A stretch of DNA of 64,000 nt from a virus. The notes beneath the pieces were generated by a model, which made no database searches, was not told the DNA's origin, and saw only the letters and a program-made list of their open reading frames with translations. The stretch covers positions 62,001 through 126,000 of IMG/VR virus record IMGVR_UViG_3300025881_000985, one strand, 5' to 3'. A program made the translations under genes and the position numbers. Position 1 is the first letter of the stretch. Each line of letters begins with the position of its first letter. Shown here piece by piece: positions 17,595-25,522 of this stretch.

Positions 17595-17783
17595 TTGATA
17601 GAAGACTTTGAGCATTGGTGTTCTGAGAAATGGTACGAACATAAACAGGAAAAGAAAGACTGGGAACGATTAAGTGTTCTACCATACACACAAGAACAGT
17701 ACATCGAAAAAAACTCCGTATTTTTACGTAAATTATACGAAGATAAAGTTAATAGGGATGATTCTAAGAATACGGAATTGTGA
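17595..17783 (+). CDS. Small hypothetical protein (TTG start)
   Basis: The open frame reaches back to 17538, but that region is the promoter. The TTG at 17595, with AGAGGTG 7 nt upstream, is the first plausible start after it. The 62-residue product is charged and aromatic-rich (IEDFEHWCSEKWYEHKQEKK). It overlaps the metallopeptidase gene by 26 nt. Confidence 0.55.
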   Translation: MIEDFEHWCSEKWYEHKQEKKDWERLSVLPYTQEQYIEKNSVFLRKLYEDKVNRDDSKNTEL

Positions 17784-18234
17784 TCCAATAATTAAAGAAG
17801 CGGTTCGTGCTTATGTAGGTTTCGCTGGTCCGATACTCTTTGGCCGTAGGCTATCTAAAAACATTAAAGTATCAATTTGTTTCAGTAACAAAATATCTGA
17901 TTGTGGCAGTGCAATGCCAAACGACGAAAAGTATTATCCTCGTTCATTTTTAATACACTTACATTCTGATTCAAAGTACACTGAAACGTTACAGACTCTT
18001 GGACACGAACTTACCCATACTAAACAGTTTGCCAGAGGCGAGTTGAGGTATCCTAGTACCGGACATACTGTATGGCACAATAAGTTGTATAAGGACGAGG
18101 AAGTTGCATATTATCGTGAGCCATGGGAAATTGAAGCATTTGGCGAAGGATACTGTTTGACTCAGCTATTTTTTGAAGAATTACCCCAATACCATCCTAA
18201 ATTAAGAGCAAAAATATTAACTCATTCTAGCTAA
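17758..18234 (+). CDS. Zinc metallopeptidase-like protein (HExxH)
   Basis: Start ATG at 17758 chosen over upstream codons, which lie inside the preceding gene. The 158-residue protein contains LGHELTHTKQ (H83, E84, H87), the zincin active site, and a downstream PWEIEAFGE whose Glu is a candidate third zinc ligand. Arrangement resembles SprT/WLM-like minimal metallopeptidases. No signal peptide, so a cytoplasmic role is inferred; the substrate is unknown. Confidence 0.65.
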   Translation: MILRIRNCDPIIKEAVRAYVGFAGPILFGRRLSKNIKVSICFSNKISDCGSAMPNDEKYYPRSFLIHLHSDSKYTETLQTLGHELTHTKQFARGELRYPSTGHTVWHNKLYKDEEVAYYREPWEIEAFGEGYCLTQLFFEELPQYHPKLRAKILTHSS

Positions 18235-18272
18235 GTCATTGATATACAACAAATCTTTTTTCACATTTTTGG

Positions 18273-18301
18273 TTGACATTTTGGTAAAAGTATCGTATAC
18301 T
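18273..18301 (+). promoter_or_regulatory. Strong sigma70-type promoter
   Basis: TTGACA (18273-18278), 17-bp spacer, TATACT (18296-18301), followed by AGGAG before the ATG at 18334. Confidence 0.8.
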
Positions 18302-18333
18302 GTATAGACAATAAGGAATTAGGAGTTACCCAT

Positions 18334-19032
18334 ATGTACTACCGTTCAAAAAAAATGATGAAGATAAAGAAGCAACCAATGCATAACATGGACAATGTCC
18401 TTGGTTTTGTTGTACGTGTTTTTAATGATCAAGGTAATATGGTTGTTAAGGCTCCAGTATGGGGCGAGCAAGTTGCTAAGGAAGACCAGGGAAAATCCAA
18501 TAAAGAAAAGGTACTGGCCTTGCTTGAATCTGGTACTAAGCCTAGCAAAGAAGAAATTGATGAAGGTCGTAAAATGGCGTCACAGTTGCAGGGCAAGATT
18601 GTTCTAAACGAATTGTCCGGTGTTCGTACTAACGATTTTATGGCCAATGTTAATACAAACTCACAAGGTGATGAGATTGAACAACGTGCTATTGGTATTG
18701 TAGTGTGGTTGCCTAAGATTGCTAAAGACCTTGATACCGCAGAAAAAGAACAAGAGACAATGCAGGTAAGCGGATCTACAAGCGAGTTTATTGGCAAGGT
18801 CAAGGACAAACTTACATTAGACATCGTTCCTATTAAAGTTCGCAAGGTAGTGTCTATAGGTAAGTTTAGTGTTACTGGTACAGTTGATGGTAACTTAGTT
18901 ACTTTTTGGCATAGTGACGAACCAGAAGTTGGTAAGCAAATGACAGTGTCGGCTCGTGTCAAAGAACACAAGCAATGTCAGTACCACTTCCAAAACAATG
19001 TTACTCAGCTTCATTACGTAAAGGTTGCATAA
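18334..19032 (+). CDS. Conserved protein with possible C-terminal OB-fold
   Basis: A 232-residue protein. The N-terminal 60 residues are basic; the middle is helical and charged. The C-terminal 75 residues (VVSIGKFSVTGTVDGNLVTF then MTVSARVKEHKQ and TQLHYVKV) have the strand pattern of an OB-fold, as in single-strand-binding or primase-accessory domains. A nucleic-acid role is inferred. The strong early promoter just upstream suggests an abundant early product. Confidence 0.55.
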   Translation: MYYRSKKMMKIKKQPMHNMDNVLGFVVRVFNDQGNMVVKAPVWGEQVAKEDQGKSNKEKVLALLESGTKPSKEEIDEGRKMASQLQGKIVLNELSGVRTNDFMANVNTNSQGDEIEQRAIGIVVWLPKIAKDLDTAEKEQETMQVSGSTSEFIGKVKDKLTLDIVPIKVRKVVSIGKFSVTGTVDGNLVTFWHSDEPEVGKQMTVSARVKEHKQCQYHFQNNVTQLHYVKVA

Positions 19033-19217
19033 TGGAACACCCAGCAACATATGAAATTAGCCGCGATGAGTGGTTGACAATTAACAGGGCTTTGTGTGGA
19101 GCAAGGTTACAAATGAATAATATCCCGCCATATGGTGTTGACCGTAAAGCACAGGTTAACGATTCATTAGATATTATTTCAAAGATTTATCAACAAGCAA
19201 AGGAGAAGACAATATGA
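19032..19217 (+). CDS. Small hypothetical protein
   Basis: The start ATG at 19032 overlaps the preceding stop (TAATG), preferred over the upstream in-frame codon inside the previous gene. 61 residues, helical (ISRDEWLTINRALCGARLQM). Overlaps the next gene by ATGA. Function unknown. Confidence 0.6.
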   Translation: MEHPATYEISRDEWLTINRALCGARLQMNNIPPYGVDRKAQVNDSLDIISKIYQQAKEKTI

Positions 19218-19372
19218 AGTTAAAAGGTGCAATGACAGTCCTTAAGAAGGACATGGAGTTCTTAGGATTAACATTTGAAGAATTGTGTATCTTTATTGAA
19301 CGTAATCCGTATGCTATGAAGAATAGCACTATTGATGCATACACAGTTTATAAAACGCAGACGCAAGGATGA
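19214..19372 (+). CDS. Small hypothetical protein
   Basis: A 52-residue protein (MKLKGAMTVLKKDMEFLGLT start) between two ATGA overlaps, with AGGAG 9 nt upstream. The codon pattern and perfect coupling support it as real. No fold recognised. Confidence 0.55.
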   Translation: MKLKGAMTVLKKDMEFLGLTFEELCIFIERNPYAMKNSTIDAYTVYKTQTQG

Positions 19373-19527
19373 ACTGCTATCATTGTGGGACAGAATTAAT
19401 TTGGGGTGGTGACCATGATTGTGATGAACACATGGAAGACTATCTAATTGAAACAAATCTGTCATGTCCTAAGTGTAATAGTCTTGTAATAGTTTATTAC
19501 CCAAAAGAAGAAGGAGAAGATGTTTGA
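19369..19527 (+). CDS. Small zinc-ribbon protein
   Basis: A 52-residue protein with CYHCG (C3, C6) and CPKCN (C33, C36), two CxxC knuckles of a zinc ribbon, plus an acidic tail. It is joined to neighbours by ATGA (upstream) and TTTGA (downstream) overlaps. Probably binds nucleic acid or protein; the target is unknown. Confidence 0.6.
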   Translation: MNCYHCGTELIWGGDHDCDEHMEDYLIETNLSCPKCNSLVIVYYPKEEGEDV

Positions 19528-19934
19528 CCCCTGTGCTTTACATATTAATGCGAACTGATCTGGACAGTATGAATCCAGGCAAAGCAATGGCACAAGCCAG
19601 TCATGCTAGTAATGCATTTGTTAACCACGATATGAACGTCAACACTATTATCGGTCACATCGCCAGCAACATGAGAGAGGACTGGAAACATCAGACTGAA
19701 CAAGGGTTTGGTACTGTATTGGTATTAGGTGTAACAGAAAGTCAAATGCGAACCGCGGTCACAGTTGCAACAGTATCCAACTTTGTAAGTGGTATAGTAC
19801 ACGATCCAACCTATCCATTACGCGATGGTGACACCACACATTTTATTCCACTGGATACATGTGGTTATGTATTTGGTGACAAAGATGATCTATTGCTACA
19901 ATCGATCTTGGGCAATTTTGAATTGCACTATTGA
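19524..19934 (+). CDS. PTH2-family peptidyl-tRNA hydrolase-like protein
   Basis: A 136-residue protein starting at TTG with AGGAG 8 nt upstream. The N terminus LMRTDLDSMNPGKAMAQASHAS matches the PTH2/Bit1 signature (R-x-DL-x-M-x-x-GK-x-x-AQ-x-x-HA). PTH2 enzymes, typical of archaea and eukaryotes, recycle peptidyl-tRNA that drops off ribosomes; bacteria normally use unrelated PTH1. The following segments (FGTVLVLGVTESQMRTAV) fit the family fold. Activity is inferred. Confidence 0.7.
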   Translation: MTPVLYILMRTDLDSMNPGKAMAQASHASNAFVNHDMNVNTIIGHIASNMREDWKHQTEQGFGTVLVLGVTESQMRTAVTVATVSNFVSGIVHDPTYPLRDGDTTHFIPLDTCGYVFGDKDDLLLQSILGNFELHY

Positions 19935-19944
19935 GGAATAAGAA

Positions 19945-20538
19945 TTGAAAATTAAAAAGAAGATAATACTTACAGATGCAGATGGTGTATTGCTTAACTG
20001 GGAATATGCTTTTAACGTCTGGATGGACCAACATGGCTTTGAAGAATTGCCTGATGCAAAGTTTAATTATGATATGGGAGAACGATACGGTATTCCTAAA
20101 TCGCAGGTTGCAAAGCTAGTCAGGATATTCAATGAGAGTGCCGCAATAGGCTTCTTACCAGCATTTAGAGATGCAATGTATTATGTGAAACGTTTACACG
20201 AAGAACATGGATACGAGTTTCATTGTATTACGAGTTTGAGTTTAGATGCTAATGCTTACAAGTTACGTAAAATGAATTTAGATAAATTGTTTGGCGAAGG
20301 TGCATTTACCAAACTGATCTGTTTAGATACTGGTGCTCCAAAGGACGAAGCATTATCTAAATACAAAGACAGCGAAATGTGGTGGCTTGAAGATAAGCCC
20401 GAGAATGCAGAAGCAGGTATTGCACAAGGACTAAAGCCTGTACTGTTTGAGCATGGCCATAATATGAATTACCGCAATGACTTGATACCAATCGTAGATA
20501 GCTGGAAACAGTTTTATAAACTTGTTACCAAGAAGTAG
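19945..20538 (+). CDS. HAD-like phosphatase
   Basis: A 197-residue protein with HAD motif I LTDADGVLLNW (nucleophile and acid Asp pair), a cap region, CITSLS for motif II, and WLEDKPENAEAG as the C-terminal acidic motif. It starts at TTG after GAGGAA with 5-nt spacing. A 5'-nucleotidase or deoxynucleotidase role would fit phage nucleotide metabolism, but the substrate cannot be deduced. Last gene before the convergent phoH. Confidence 0.65.
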   Translation: MKIKKKIILTDADGVLLNWEYAFNVWMDQHGFEELPDAKFNYDMGERYGIPKSQVAKLVRIFNESAAIGFLPAFRDAMYYVKRLHEEHGYEFHCITSLSLDANAYKLRKMNLDKLFGEGAFTKLICLDTGAPKDEALSKYKDSEMWWLEDKPENAEAGIAQGLKPVLFEHGHNMNYRNDLIPIVDSWKQFYKLVTKK

Positions 20539-20558
20539 TGTTCTATAACAGAACACTA
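20536..20558. terminator. Hairpin between convergent genes
   Basis: A perfect 9-bp stem (TAGTGTTCT/AGAACACTA, 5-nt loop) includes the stop codon of the HAD gene and lies before the phoH stop. It lacks a T-run on either side, so it may work as an RNA 3'-end stabiliser rather than a classic terminator. Confidence 0.5.
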
Positions 20559-20578
20559 CCTCCTCCTATGCTACATTA

Positions 20579-21340
20579 TCACAGATCTTTATAAAGTCTA
20601 AGAATCTCTGTTACGGCTGGATCACGTTGAATATCTGTACCTGTAAATTCTACTCCTGTAATATGGTCTAGTTTTCCATAATTGTCAACTAAACGTTTAA
20701 AATCTAATAGACCGTTCTCAGGATCTTTGCGATCCGCTTGTCTGGTATCTCCAGTGACAACAATCTTACTTCTTTCGCCTAAGCGGGTCAACAACATTTT
20801 CATTTGACCTGGGGTCGCGTTTTGCATTTCGTCTGCAATAATATAGCTATTCTTAAATGTTCGACCTCGCATAAAAGCTAGTGGGGATATTTCCAATACA
20901 GAATCTTCTAGCATTTTATTGATTTGGGCTTTCGTGTAGTATTCTTGAATATAATCAAAAATTGGTCTAGTCCATGGAGCCATTTTTTCATTTAAGTCTC
21001 CTGGTAGGAACCCATGTTTCTCATCATCAACTCCCACAGCCGGGCGAGTAACTACGATTTTATTAAATTCTCCTTCTCGTAATAATTTTAGGGCTGTAAT
21101 CACGGCAAGCATTGTTTTACCAGTGCCTGCTGGTCCTGTTGCAAAAACAATCTTGTTTGTTTCCGATTCTAACATATCTATATATGTTTCTTGTTTAAGA
21201 CTTTTAGGAATAAGTGTGATTTTAGTCTTCTTTTGACGGTATCTGTCAAAATCAACTACATTCTGATCGAATGCTGGATGCTGATAGTTTTGTTTGGATT
21301 CGCGTTGTTTACGAGCGAGTGCTCTCTTTTTTCTAGACAA
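20579..21340 (-). CDS. phoH: PhoH-like ATPase
   Basis: A 253-residue P-loop ATPase of the PhoH family. Walker A is GPAGTGKT (69-76), Walker B YIIADE (166-171), with VTGDTRQAD and the family motif TRPAVGVDDEKHGFLPGDL. Widespread in marine phages; the role is still unclear (RNA-related helicase/ATPase). The start is TTG, supported by AGGAGG exactly 8 nt upstream. Only gene on its strand here, transcribed from a region with an unusual RNA-like structure (21367-21445). Confidence 0.88.
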   Translation of the reverse strand: MSRKKRALARKQRESKQNYQHPAFDQNVVDFDRYRQKKTKITLIPKSLKQETYIDMLESETNKIVFATGPAGTGKTMLAVITALKLLREGEFNKIVVTRPAVGVDDEKHGFLPGDLNEKMAPWTRPIFDYIQEYYTKAQINKMLEDSVLEISPLAFMRGRTFKNSYIIADEMQNATPGQMKMLLTRLGERSKIVVTGDTRQADRKDPENGLLDFKRLVDNYGKLDHITGVEFTGTDIQRDPAVTEILRLYKDL

Positions 21341-21366
21341 TTTGTTAGCCTCCTATGCTTGTTATG

Positions 21367-21445
21367 GTGTCCACAGCTAGGAATCTTACATTGGTTGCTA
21401 AACTTATACGTGGACGTTAACAACCAGTGTAAGGTCTGTGTCCAC
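21367..21445. other. Candidate structured RNA in the phoH leader
   Basis: A 13-bp inverted repeat (21385-21397 with 21421-21433, one G-U pair) encloses a 23-nt loop containing GTGGAC (21410-21415). Directly flanking the stem are two copies of GTGTCCAC (21367-21374, 21438-21445), each complementary to the loop. Alternative pairings or a pseudoknot are therefore possible. On the minus strand it sits just upstream of the phoH AGGAGG. Confidence 0.5.
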
Positions 21446-21541
21446 TATTAATATTTAAACCTATGACATCAATCATAAAGTGTACATTTAAGATTGACCT
21501 TATCGAAGCTAATTATATGCCACATAAGATTTGTCCAAAGG

Positions 21542-21547
21542 TAAATA
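21542..21547 (+). promoter_or_regulatory. Late-type promoter box
   Basis: GTAAATACAC stands 25 nt before the ATG at 21573. The box lies inside the open frame extending to 21531 and argues for the later start. Confidence 0.4.
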
Positions 21548-21572
21548 CACTAAACAACAGAAGGTGCCCAAG

Positions 21573-22133
21573 ATGTCATCAGCCGCAGTATTACACGACA
21601 TTATAGATAACGTCAAAAACATATATCAAAATTCAAGTAGTATTAGTACACTTATGGATTTTGAACGTGTACTTGATACTCTTGACTTATATAGTTTTAA
21701 AAATTGGCAATCAGGTGAAATTGTTGAAGGTCCTATCTTTGAAAAGTATTTTGTTACTGTTACATTAATGTTTCCATATAGAAAAATGCCCGACCCCGAC
21801 GGAGCACAACGTTTATTAGATTATGATTGTCATGTAAGATTTCGCAGGAGTGAACTTGAATCACCAGTTCAAGTTAAAGGTCCTGAAGATTACGAAGGTG
21901 GCACAAAGTATCCTAAAATGGAACGTTATCCAATTTGGTTAGTTGAAATTGTTATGACAAAATCATTGATGTCAGAAATTTCACGTGGTAGTGTTGAAAT
22001 ACAAGGTGATCAAATCAATGTTGAAGAATTAGAATCTGCTTATGAACAAGGCGCTGACGAACAAGAGGTGTCAGGTGACGTTGTAGCAGACAATGATGCA
22101 ACAGGTGACGAAGTAGGGAGTGAAGTAGCATAA
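21573..22133 (+). CDS. Conserved phage hypothetical protein
   Basis: Start at 21573 (AAGGTG 6 nt upstream) preferred to a TTG at 21531 that precedes the late box. 186 residues with a globular N-terminal two-thirds (LDLYSFKNWQSGEIVEGPIF, YDCHVRFRRSELESPVQVKG) and an acidic, low-complexity C terminus. Its stop overlaps the start of the next gene by one base. Probably a virion or assembly protein expressed late. Confidence 0.55.
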   Translation: MSSAAVLHDIIDNVKNIYQNSSSISTLMDFERVLDTLDLYSFKNWQSGEIVEGPIFEKYFVTVTLMFPYRKMPDPDGAQRLLDYDCHVRFRRSELESPVQVKGPEDYEGGTKYPKMERYPIWLVEIVMTKSLMSEISRGSVEIQGDQINVEELESAYEQGADEQEVSGDVVADNDATGDEVGSEVA

Positions 22134-22687
22134 TGAATTACAATCTACGAGAAGGTTTAGAAATAAACGATCTAAACAGAGGTTTAGTTGAAAAGACTGT
22201 ACAGATTGACCGCTTCAAAAGTAAAATTGGTAGAGACGAAGATGTCTGCGTAATGAATTTTCTAGTCAATGGAAAAGAACCTGCATTAGATTTAATGGGT
22301 TTTATTGAAAGAGGCTATGATTTTGTAATTGACTCAGATACAAGCCCAGGAGAAAACAAAGACGGTTCATATGAAGTATTTGTTGAAATGGATCGTGACG
22401 AAAAACTACACGAGAATATTTTAAAGATTATTTCCCAAGTATGTAACTTAACTGAAAACAAGGAAGAAGATTGGTCCTTTACATATCGTGGAAATTTTAA
22501 AGATGTGTCTCAACTAACTGCTGAATCTCTAGAAGAAAAAGTTCCATCAGACCCAAAGATATACAATGAAAAGTATGCTGATGAAGAAATTGCTAAACTA
22601 AAAGCAATGGCCCACTTGAAAGTGGATAGCAAGGCCCCCCAAACAGAAGAGATGAATGCAATTAGAAGAGCCGCTGGTATAATTTAA
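22133..22687 (+). CDS. Conserved phage hypothetical protein
   Basis: 184 residues; LEINDLNRGLVEKTVQIDRF and LDLMGFIERGYDFVIDSDTS then YEVFVEMDRDEKLHENILKI suggest an alpha-beta fold, followed by a charged tail. It is translated with the preceding gene (TAATG). A partner of that protein is likely; no function recognised. Confidence 0.55.
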   Translation: MNYNLREGLEINDLNRGLVEKTVQIDRFKSKIGRDEDVCVMNFLVNGKEPALDLMGFIERGYDFVIDSDTSPGENKDGSYEVFVEMDRDEKLHENILKIISQVCNLTENKEEDWSFTYRGNFKDVSQLTAESLEEKVPSDPKIYNEKYADEEIAKLKAMAHLKVDSKAPQTEEMNAIRRAAGII

Positions 22688-22711
22688 TTATTATCATAAG
22701 GTGAACTAATT

Positions 22712-23539
22712 TTGGATTTTATTACTGTCGTATATGCAGATGAGATAGATATGCTCGTGACACAAGGTCGCAGTATAGATCTGTATGCTCCGGATATAGC
22801 AGAAAATATATTTGTAATTGTGAATGACGAAGAAAGTGTTAACATTGAAATTGATAAACTTTGGTGGGGAAGCCAACGTAGTCGAGTTCACATTCTAAAT
22901 AGAAAACAGATTAGTTGTACTCCATATGGAACTGGTTGGGATAGCCAACAACTATGTAAACTGGTAACAGCAGGAATGAGTAAAGAAGATTATGTATTAA
23001 TCTTTGATGCTAAAACTTGGTTTGTTAAACCATTTAATACTGCTGATATCTTTCCAGAACCAAATAAAATTAATGTTGCGATGCAAGAAATACAACCAGT
23101 ATTTAAAACTGGTTGGGATTGGCTTGTAAAAGAATTTAACATAAAAGATCCAGGGTGTCAACCTGGTCCAGCTGGCGTTCCAGCAATAATGAAGCCTCAG
23201 GCTGTAAGGCAACTGTTTTCTTACATTGAAAACAAATACCATCAAAGTTTTAGAACTTGGTATAGAGAATATAGCTTAACTCCTACGTTCATCACCGAGT
23301 TCTTATTGTATGCAAGTTGGATCTATATGAGCGAGGGGTATTCGCAGTACACTGGAGAGCAACCTTGGAATCCAGTGAATATTGCTAGAGATGAGGGGAA
23401 ACTGTTTAACCAGAAACTCAATGAAATGAAAAACGATAATACATTAACTGCAAGTATACATGCAGATTGTAAATTATCAGCAAAACGTAAAAAAGAATGG
23501 AAGAGCTTTTTACAGGAAAAAGGCTTAACCCAGGAATAA
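22712..23539 (+). CDS. Glycosyltransferase-like protein (DUF6492-type)
   Basis: A 275-residue protein starting at TTG after AGGTGA. The layout is that of a GT-A glycosyltransferase: N-terminal TVVYADEIDML, then MSKEDYVLIFDAKTWFVKPF with an acidic site in place of DxD, and a Trp-rich C-terminal half containing GPAGVPAIMKP. It sits just before the lysis cassette and may modify surface glycans or virion proteins. The sugar donor is unknown. Confidence 0.5.
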   Translation: MDFITVVYADEIDMLVTQGRSIDLYAPDIAENIFVIVNDEESVNIEIDKLWWGSQRSRVHILNRKQISCTPYGTGWDSQQLCKLVTAGMSKEDYVLIFDAKTWFVKPFNTADIFPEPNKINVAMQEIQPVFKTGWDWLVKEFNIKDPGCQPGPAGVPAIMKPQAVRQLFSYIENKYHQSFRTWYREYSLTPTFITEFLLYASWIYMSEGYSQYTGEQPWNPVNIARDEGKLFNQKLNEMKNDNTLTASIHADCKLSAKRKKEWKSFLQEKGLTQE

Positions 23540-23542
23540 ATA
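23536..23542 (+). promoter_or_regulatory. Late promoter of the lysis cassette
   Basis: ATAAATA overlaps the preceding stop and stands about 35 nt before the endolysin ATG, which has its own GAGGAAG site. Confidence 0.5.
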
Positions 23543-23577
23543 TGTGCATAGCACTAATAATATGAGGAAGTATCAAA

Positions 23578-24195
23578 ATGAACTTTGAATTTACAGAAGA
23601 CCAACTGGACCAAATGGTACCTAGGTGTAAGCATACAGAAGAGCTTTACGAAGCACTATTAGATGTATGTCCCCGTTATGAAATTAACACTGAAGACCGT
23701 TTAGCGGCATTTGTTGCTCAGTGTGGTCATGAAAGTGCAGATTTTAATACACTTAAAGAAAATCTAAACTATTCTGGAGATGCATTATGTCGTGTGTGGC
23801 CTAGACATTTTGACCAAGACAATAAAGAGTTTTATCATCGTAACCCAGAACGTATTGCAAATCGTGCATACCGTGATAGAATGGGAAACGGCAGTGAAGA
23901 AAGTGGTGACGGTTGGCGTTATAGAGGACGTGGTGCTATCCAACTAACTGGTTGTCATAACTATACCAAGTTTGCTGATTACAACGAAATGGATGTTGGA
24001 GATGCTGTTGAGTATCTTGAAACTCTTAAAGGAGCAGTTGAAAGTGCGGCTTGGTATTGGCTAGAGCATGGATTAAATGAAATGGCTGACGACAGAGATA
24101 ACACTAAAATGACAAAGAGAATCAATGGTGGAACACATGGCATTGAGGATCGAAAAGAAAGACTCATCAGGAACCTAGAGGTTCTGTTAGGATAA
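23578..24195 (+). CDS. GH19-type endolysin (chitinase-like lysozyme)
   Basis: A 205-residue cytoplasmic enzyme of the glycoside hydrolase 19 lysozyme type. FVAQCGHESADF holds the catalytic Glu (E52), with E61 in LKENLNYS as the second acid; RGRGAIQLTGCHNY (116-129) is the family signature; ITKRINGG-like KRINGGTHG follows. No signal peptide, so release needs a holin. First gene of a cassette followed at once by two spanin-like genes. Confidence 0.85.
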   Translation: MNFEFTEDQLDQMVPRCKHTEELYEALLDVCPRYEINTEDRLAAFVAQCGHESADFNTLKENLNYSGDALCRVWPRHFDQDNKEFYHRNPERIANRAYRDRMGNGSEESGDGWRYRGRGAIQLTGCHNYTKFADYNEMDVGDAVEYLETLKGAVESAAWYWLEHGLNEMADDRDNTKMTKRINGGTHGIEDRKERLIRNLEVLLG

Positions 24196-24199
24196 AAAA

Positions 24200-24706
24200 A
24201 TGTTTGCGAGTATTGGATTAAAAATTGCAATAGGAATTGGTATCATTGGAATTGCTGGTGGTGCGTGGTTCTATGTACAAAACCTACAATCTAAATTAGA
24301 TTTAGCGGCAGAACGCCAGGCTAGAACAATGGATGTAGTTAATTCTCAAGTGGCGGCACTAAACCAATTACAAGAAGATATTAAAAAAGTGCAACAAGTA
24401 ACCAATACACTCAACGAGAAAATAGCAGAAGCAAACGCATCTGTAAGTAAACTTGACGATAAATTTAACAAGAATAGCTCAGGTAAGGCAAGAGATATCG
24501 GCAAGGATGCAGAAGCAAAACCCGAAGTAGTAGAGAAAATTATAAACAGAGCAACTAAAGATGCAATTAGATGTGGTGAACTCCTTACCGGTGCACCACT
24601 TCTTCCTAAAGAAACTAACAGTCAATGTCCCGAGCTAACTGTAACTAACTTTAAAAAAGAAGATAAAGCAGATAACAAGGAAGACATTAGGAAGTCAGTA
24701 AAATGA
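24200..24706 (+). CDS. Rz-like inner-membrane spanin
   Basis: 168 residues: one N-terminal membrane anchor (about 5-25), then a long periplasmic coiled coil (LDLAAERQARTMDVVNSQ through VSKLDDKF) and a basic, flexible C terminus. Size, topology and position after the endolysin fit an i-spanin. Overlaps the lipoprotein gene by ATGA. Confidence 0.6.
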   Translation: MFASIGLKIAIGIGIIGIAGGAWFYVQNLQSKLDLAAERQARTMDVVNSQVAALNQLQEDIKKVQQVTNTLNEKIAEANASVSKLDDKFNKNSSGKARDIGKDAEAKPEVVEKIINRATKDAIRCGELLTGAPLLPKETNSQCPELTVTNFKKEDKADNKEDIRKSVK

Positions 24707-25062
24707 AAAAAATAATTTTAATTGGAGCACTGTTATTTGTAATGACTGGTTGTTCTAGTATCAAAGAAACACTAGCAATTAAACCTGAGATTGTAGAGAG
24801 ACCACCATTGGTACTTCCAGACTTAGTACCAGCAAAAGGATATGACTTTAACTTTATTATTATTACAAAAGATAACTTTGATAAAAAACTTAAAGAATTA
24901 AAAGAAAGCGGAGTTGATGTTGTTTATTTTGCATTGACAGATGAAGGTTATAAAGCATTAAGTTTGAGCGTTGCAGAGCTAAGACGCTACATTGCACAAC
25001 AGAATGCAACAATTCGTGCTTATAAAGAGTACTATCAACCCGACGAACCTGCTAAAAAATAA
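24703..25062 (+). CDS. Lipoprotein, outer-membrane spanin candidate
   Basis: 119 residues with a lipoprotein signal: basic start, hydrophobic core and lipobox MTG-C (C17). A proline-rich stretch (ERPPLVLPDLVPA) follows, as in o-spanins, then a helical C terminus. Overlap with the i-spanin candidate suggests complex formation across the periplasm to fuse the two membranes at lysis. Longer than classic Rz1. Confidence 0.6.
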   Translation: MKKIILIGALLFVMTGCSSIKETLAIKPEIVERPPLVLPDLVPAKGYDFNFIIITKDNFDKKLKELKESGVDVVYFALTDEGYKALSLSVAELRRYIAQQNATIRAYKEYYQPDEPAKK

Positions 25063-25068
25063 TAAATA
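25062..25068 (+). promoter_or_regulatory. Late promoter box
   Basis: ATAAATACT begins at the end of the spanin stop region, 32 nt before the holin-candidate ATG. Confidence 0.5.
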
Positions 25069-25099
25069 CTAGTGTCAAATAGTTATATGAGGTTCAACA

Positions 25100-25501
25100 A
25101 TGTCAGAAGAGCAACAAGTCAAGAAGAAACTTGACTGGTGGTGGCACGCCCCCGAATACTTTAGTAGATGGAGATTATTTCCACGTGCTTTTATTAGCAT
25201 GTATATCTACTTGCTTTATACTGTGGTAACATGGTTTATGGCACTCGAAGATCCAAACATGAATCAAGCAGGTTTAGTATCAGTTGTGGTTGGTGCTGGT
25301 GCCGCATGGTTTGGATTATATGTTAACAGTGTTGGTAGCAACAAAGAATCAGAAAGTCCTTTGATGCGAGTTAATACAACGACATCAACAACTACAAGAA
25401 CAGTTGAACCAGTATTTTCAGACGCAGACAGAAAAACAAAACCAAAGCCTAAACCTAAGGCAAAGCCATCGTCAAAGTCAAATAAATTTGATATTAAGTA
25501 A
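25100..25501 (+). CDS. Two-pass membrane protein, holin candidate
   Basis: 133 residues with two hydrophobic segments (about 30-50, FISMYIYLLYTVVTWFMAL; about 60-80, GLVSVVVGAGAAWFGLYV), a short loop and a Lys/Pro-rich charged C terminus (KPKPKPKAKPSSKS). This is the class II holin layout and it follows the endolysin and spanins. It has its own late-type box. Other small membrane roles cannot be excluded. Confidence 0.55.
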   Translation: MSEEQQVKKKLDWWWHAPEYFSRWRLFPRAFISMYIYLLYTVVTWFMALEDPNMNQAGLVSVVVGAGAAWFGLYVNSVGSNKESESPLMRVNTTTSTTTRTVEPVFSDADRKTKPKPKPKAKPSSKSNKFDIK

Positions 25502-25508
25502 CTATGCT

Positions 25509-25514
25509 TAAATA
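25509..25514 (+). promoter_or_regulatory. Late-type box very close to the dnaJ start
   Basis: TTAAATAG ends 8 nt before the dnaJ ATG, which lacks a visible ribosome binding site. If used, the transcript would have almost no leader. Confidence 0.35.
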
Positions 25515-25522
25515 GATGTGCA

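Noticed and set aside
18429-18971. Minus-strand frame of 180 codons opposite the OB-fold-like gene
   Set aside because: The plus-strand gene has a consensus promoter, a ribosome site and coherent codon use; the antisense frame is Ser/Leu/Thr-rich without start signals.
21367-21445. tRNA gene
   Set aside because: Stem-loops are present but no 7-bp acceptor stem, T-loop or anticodon arm geometry can be built.
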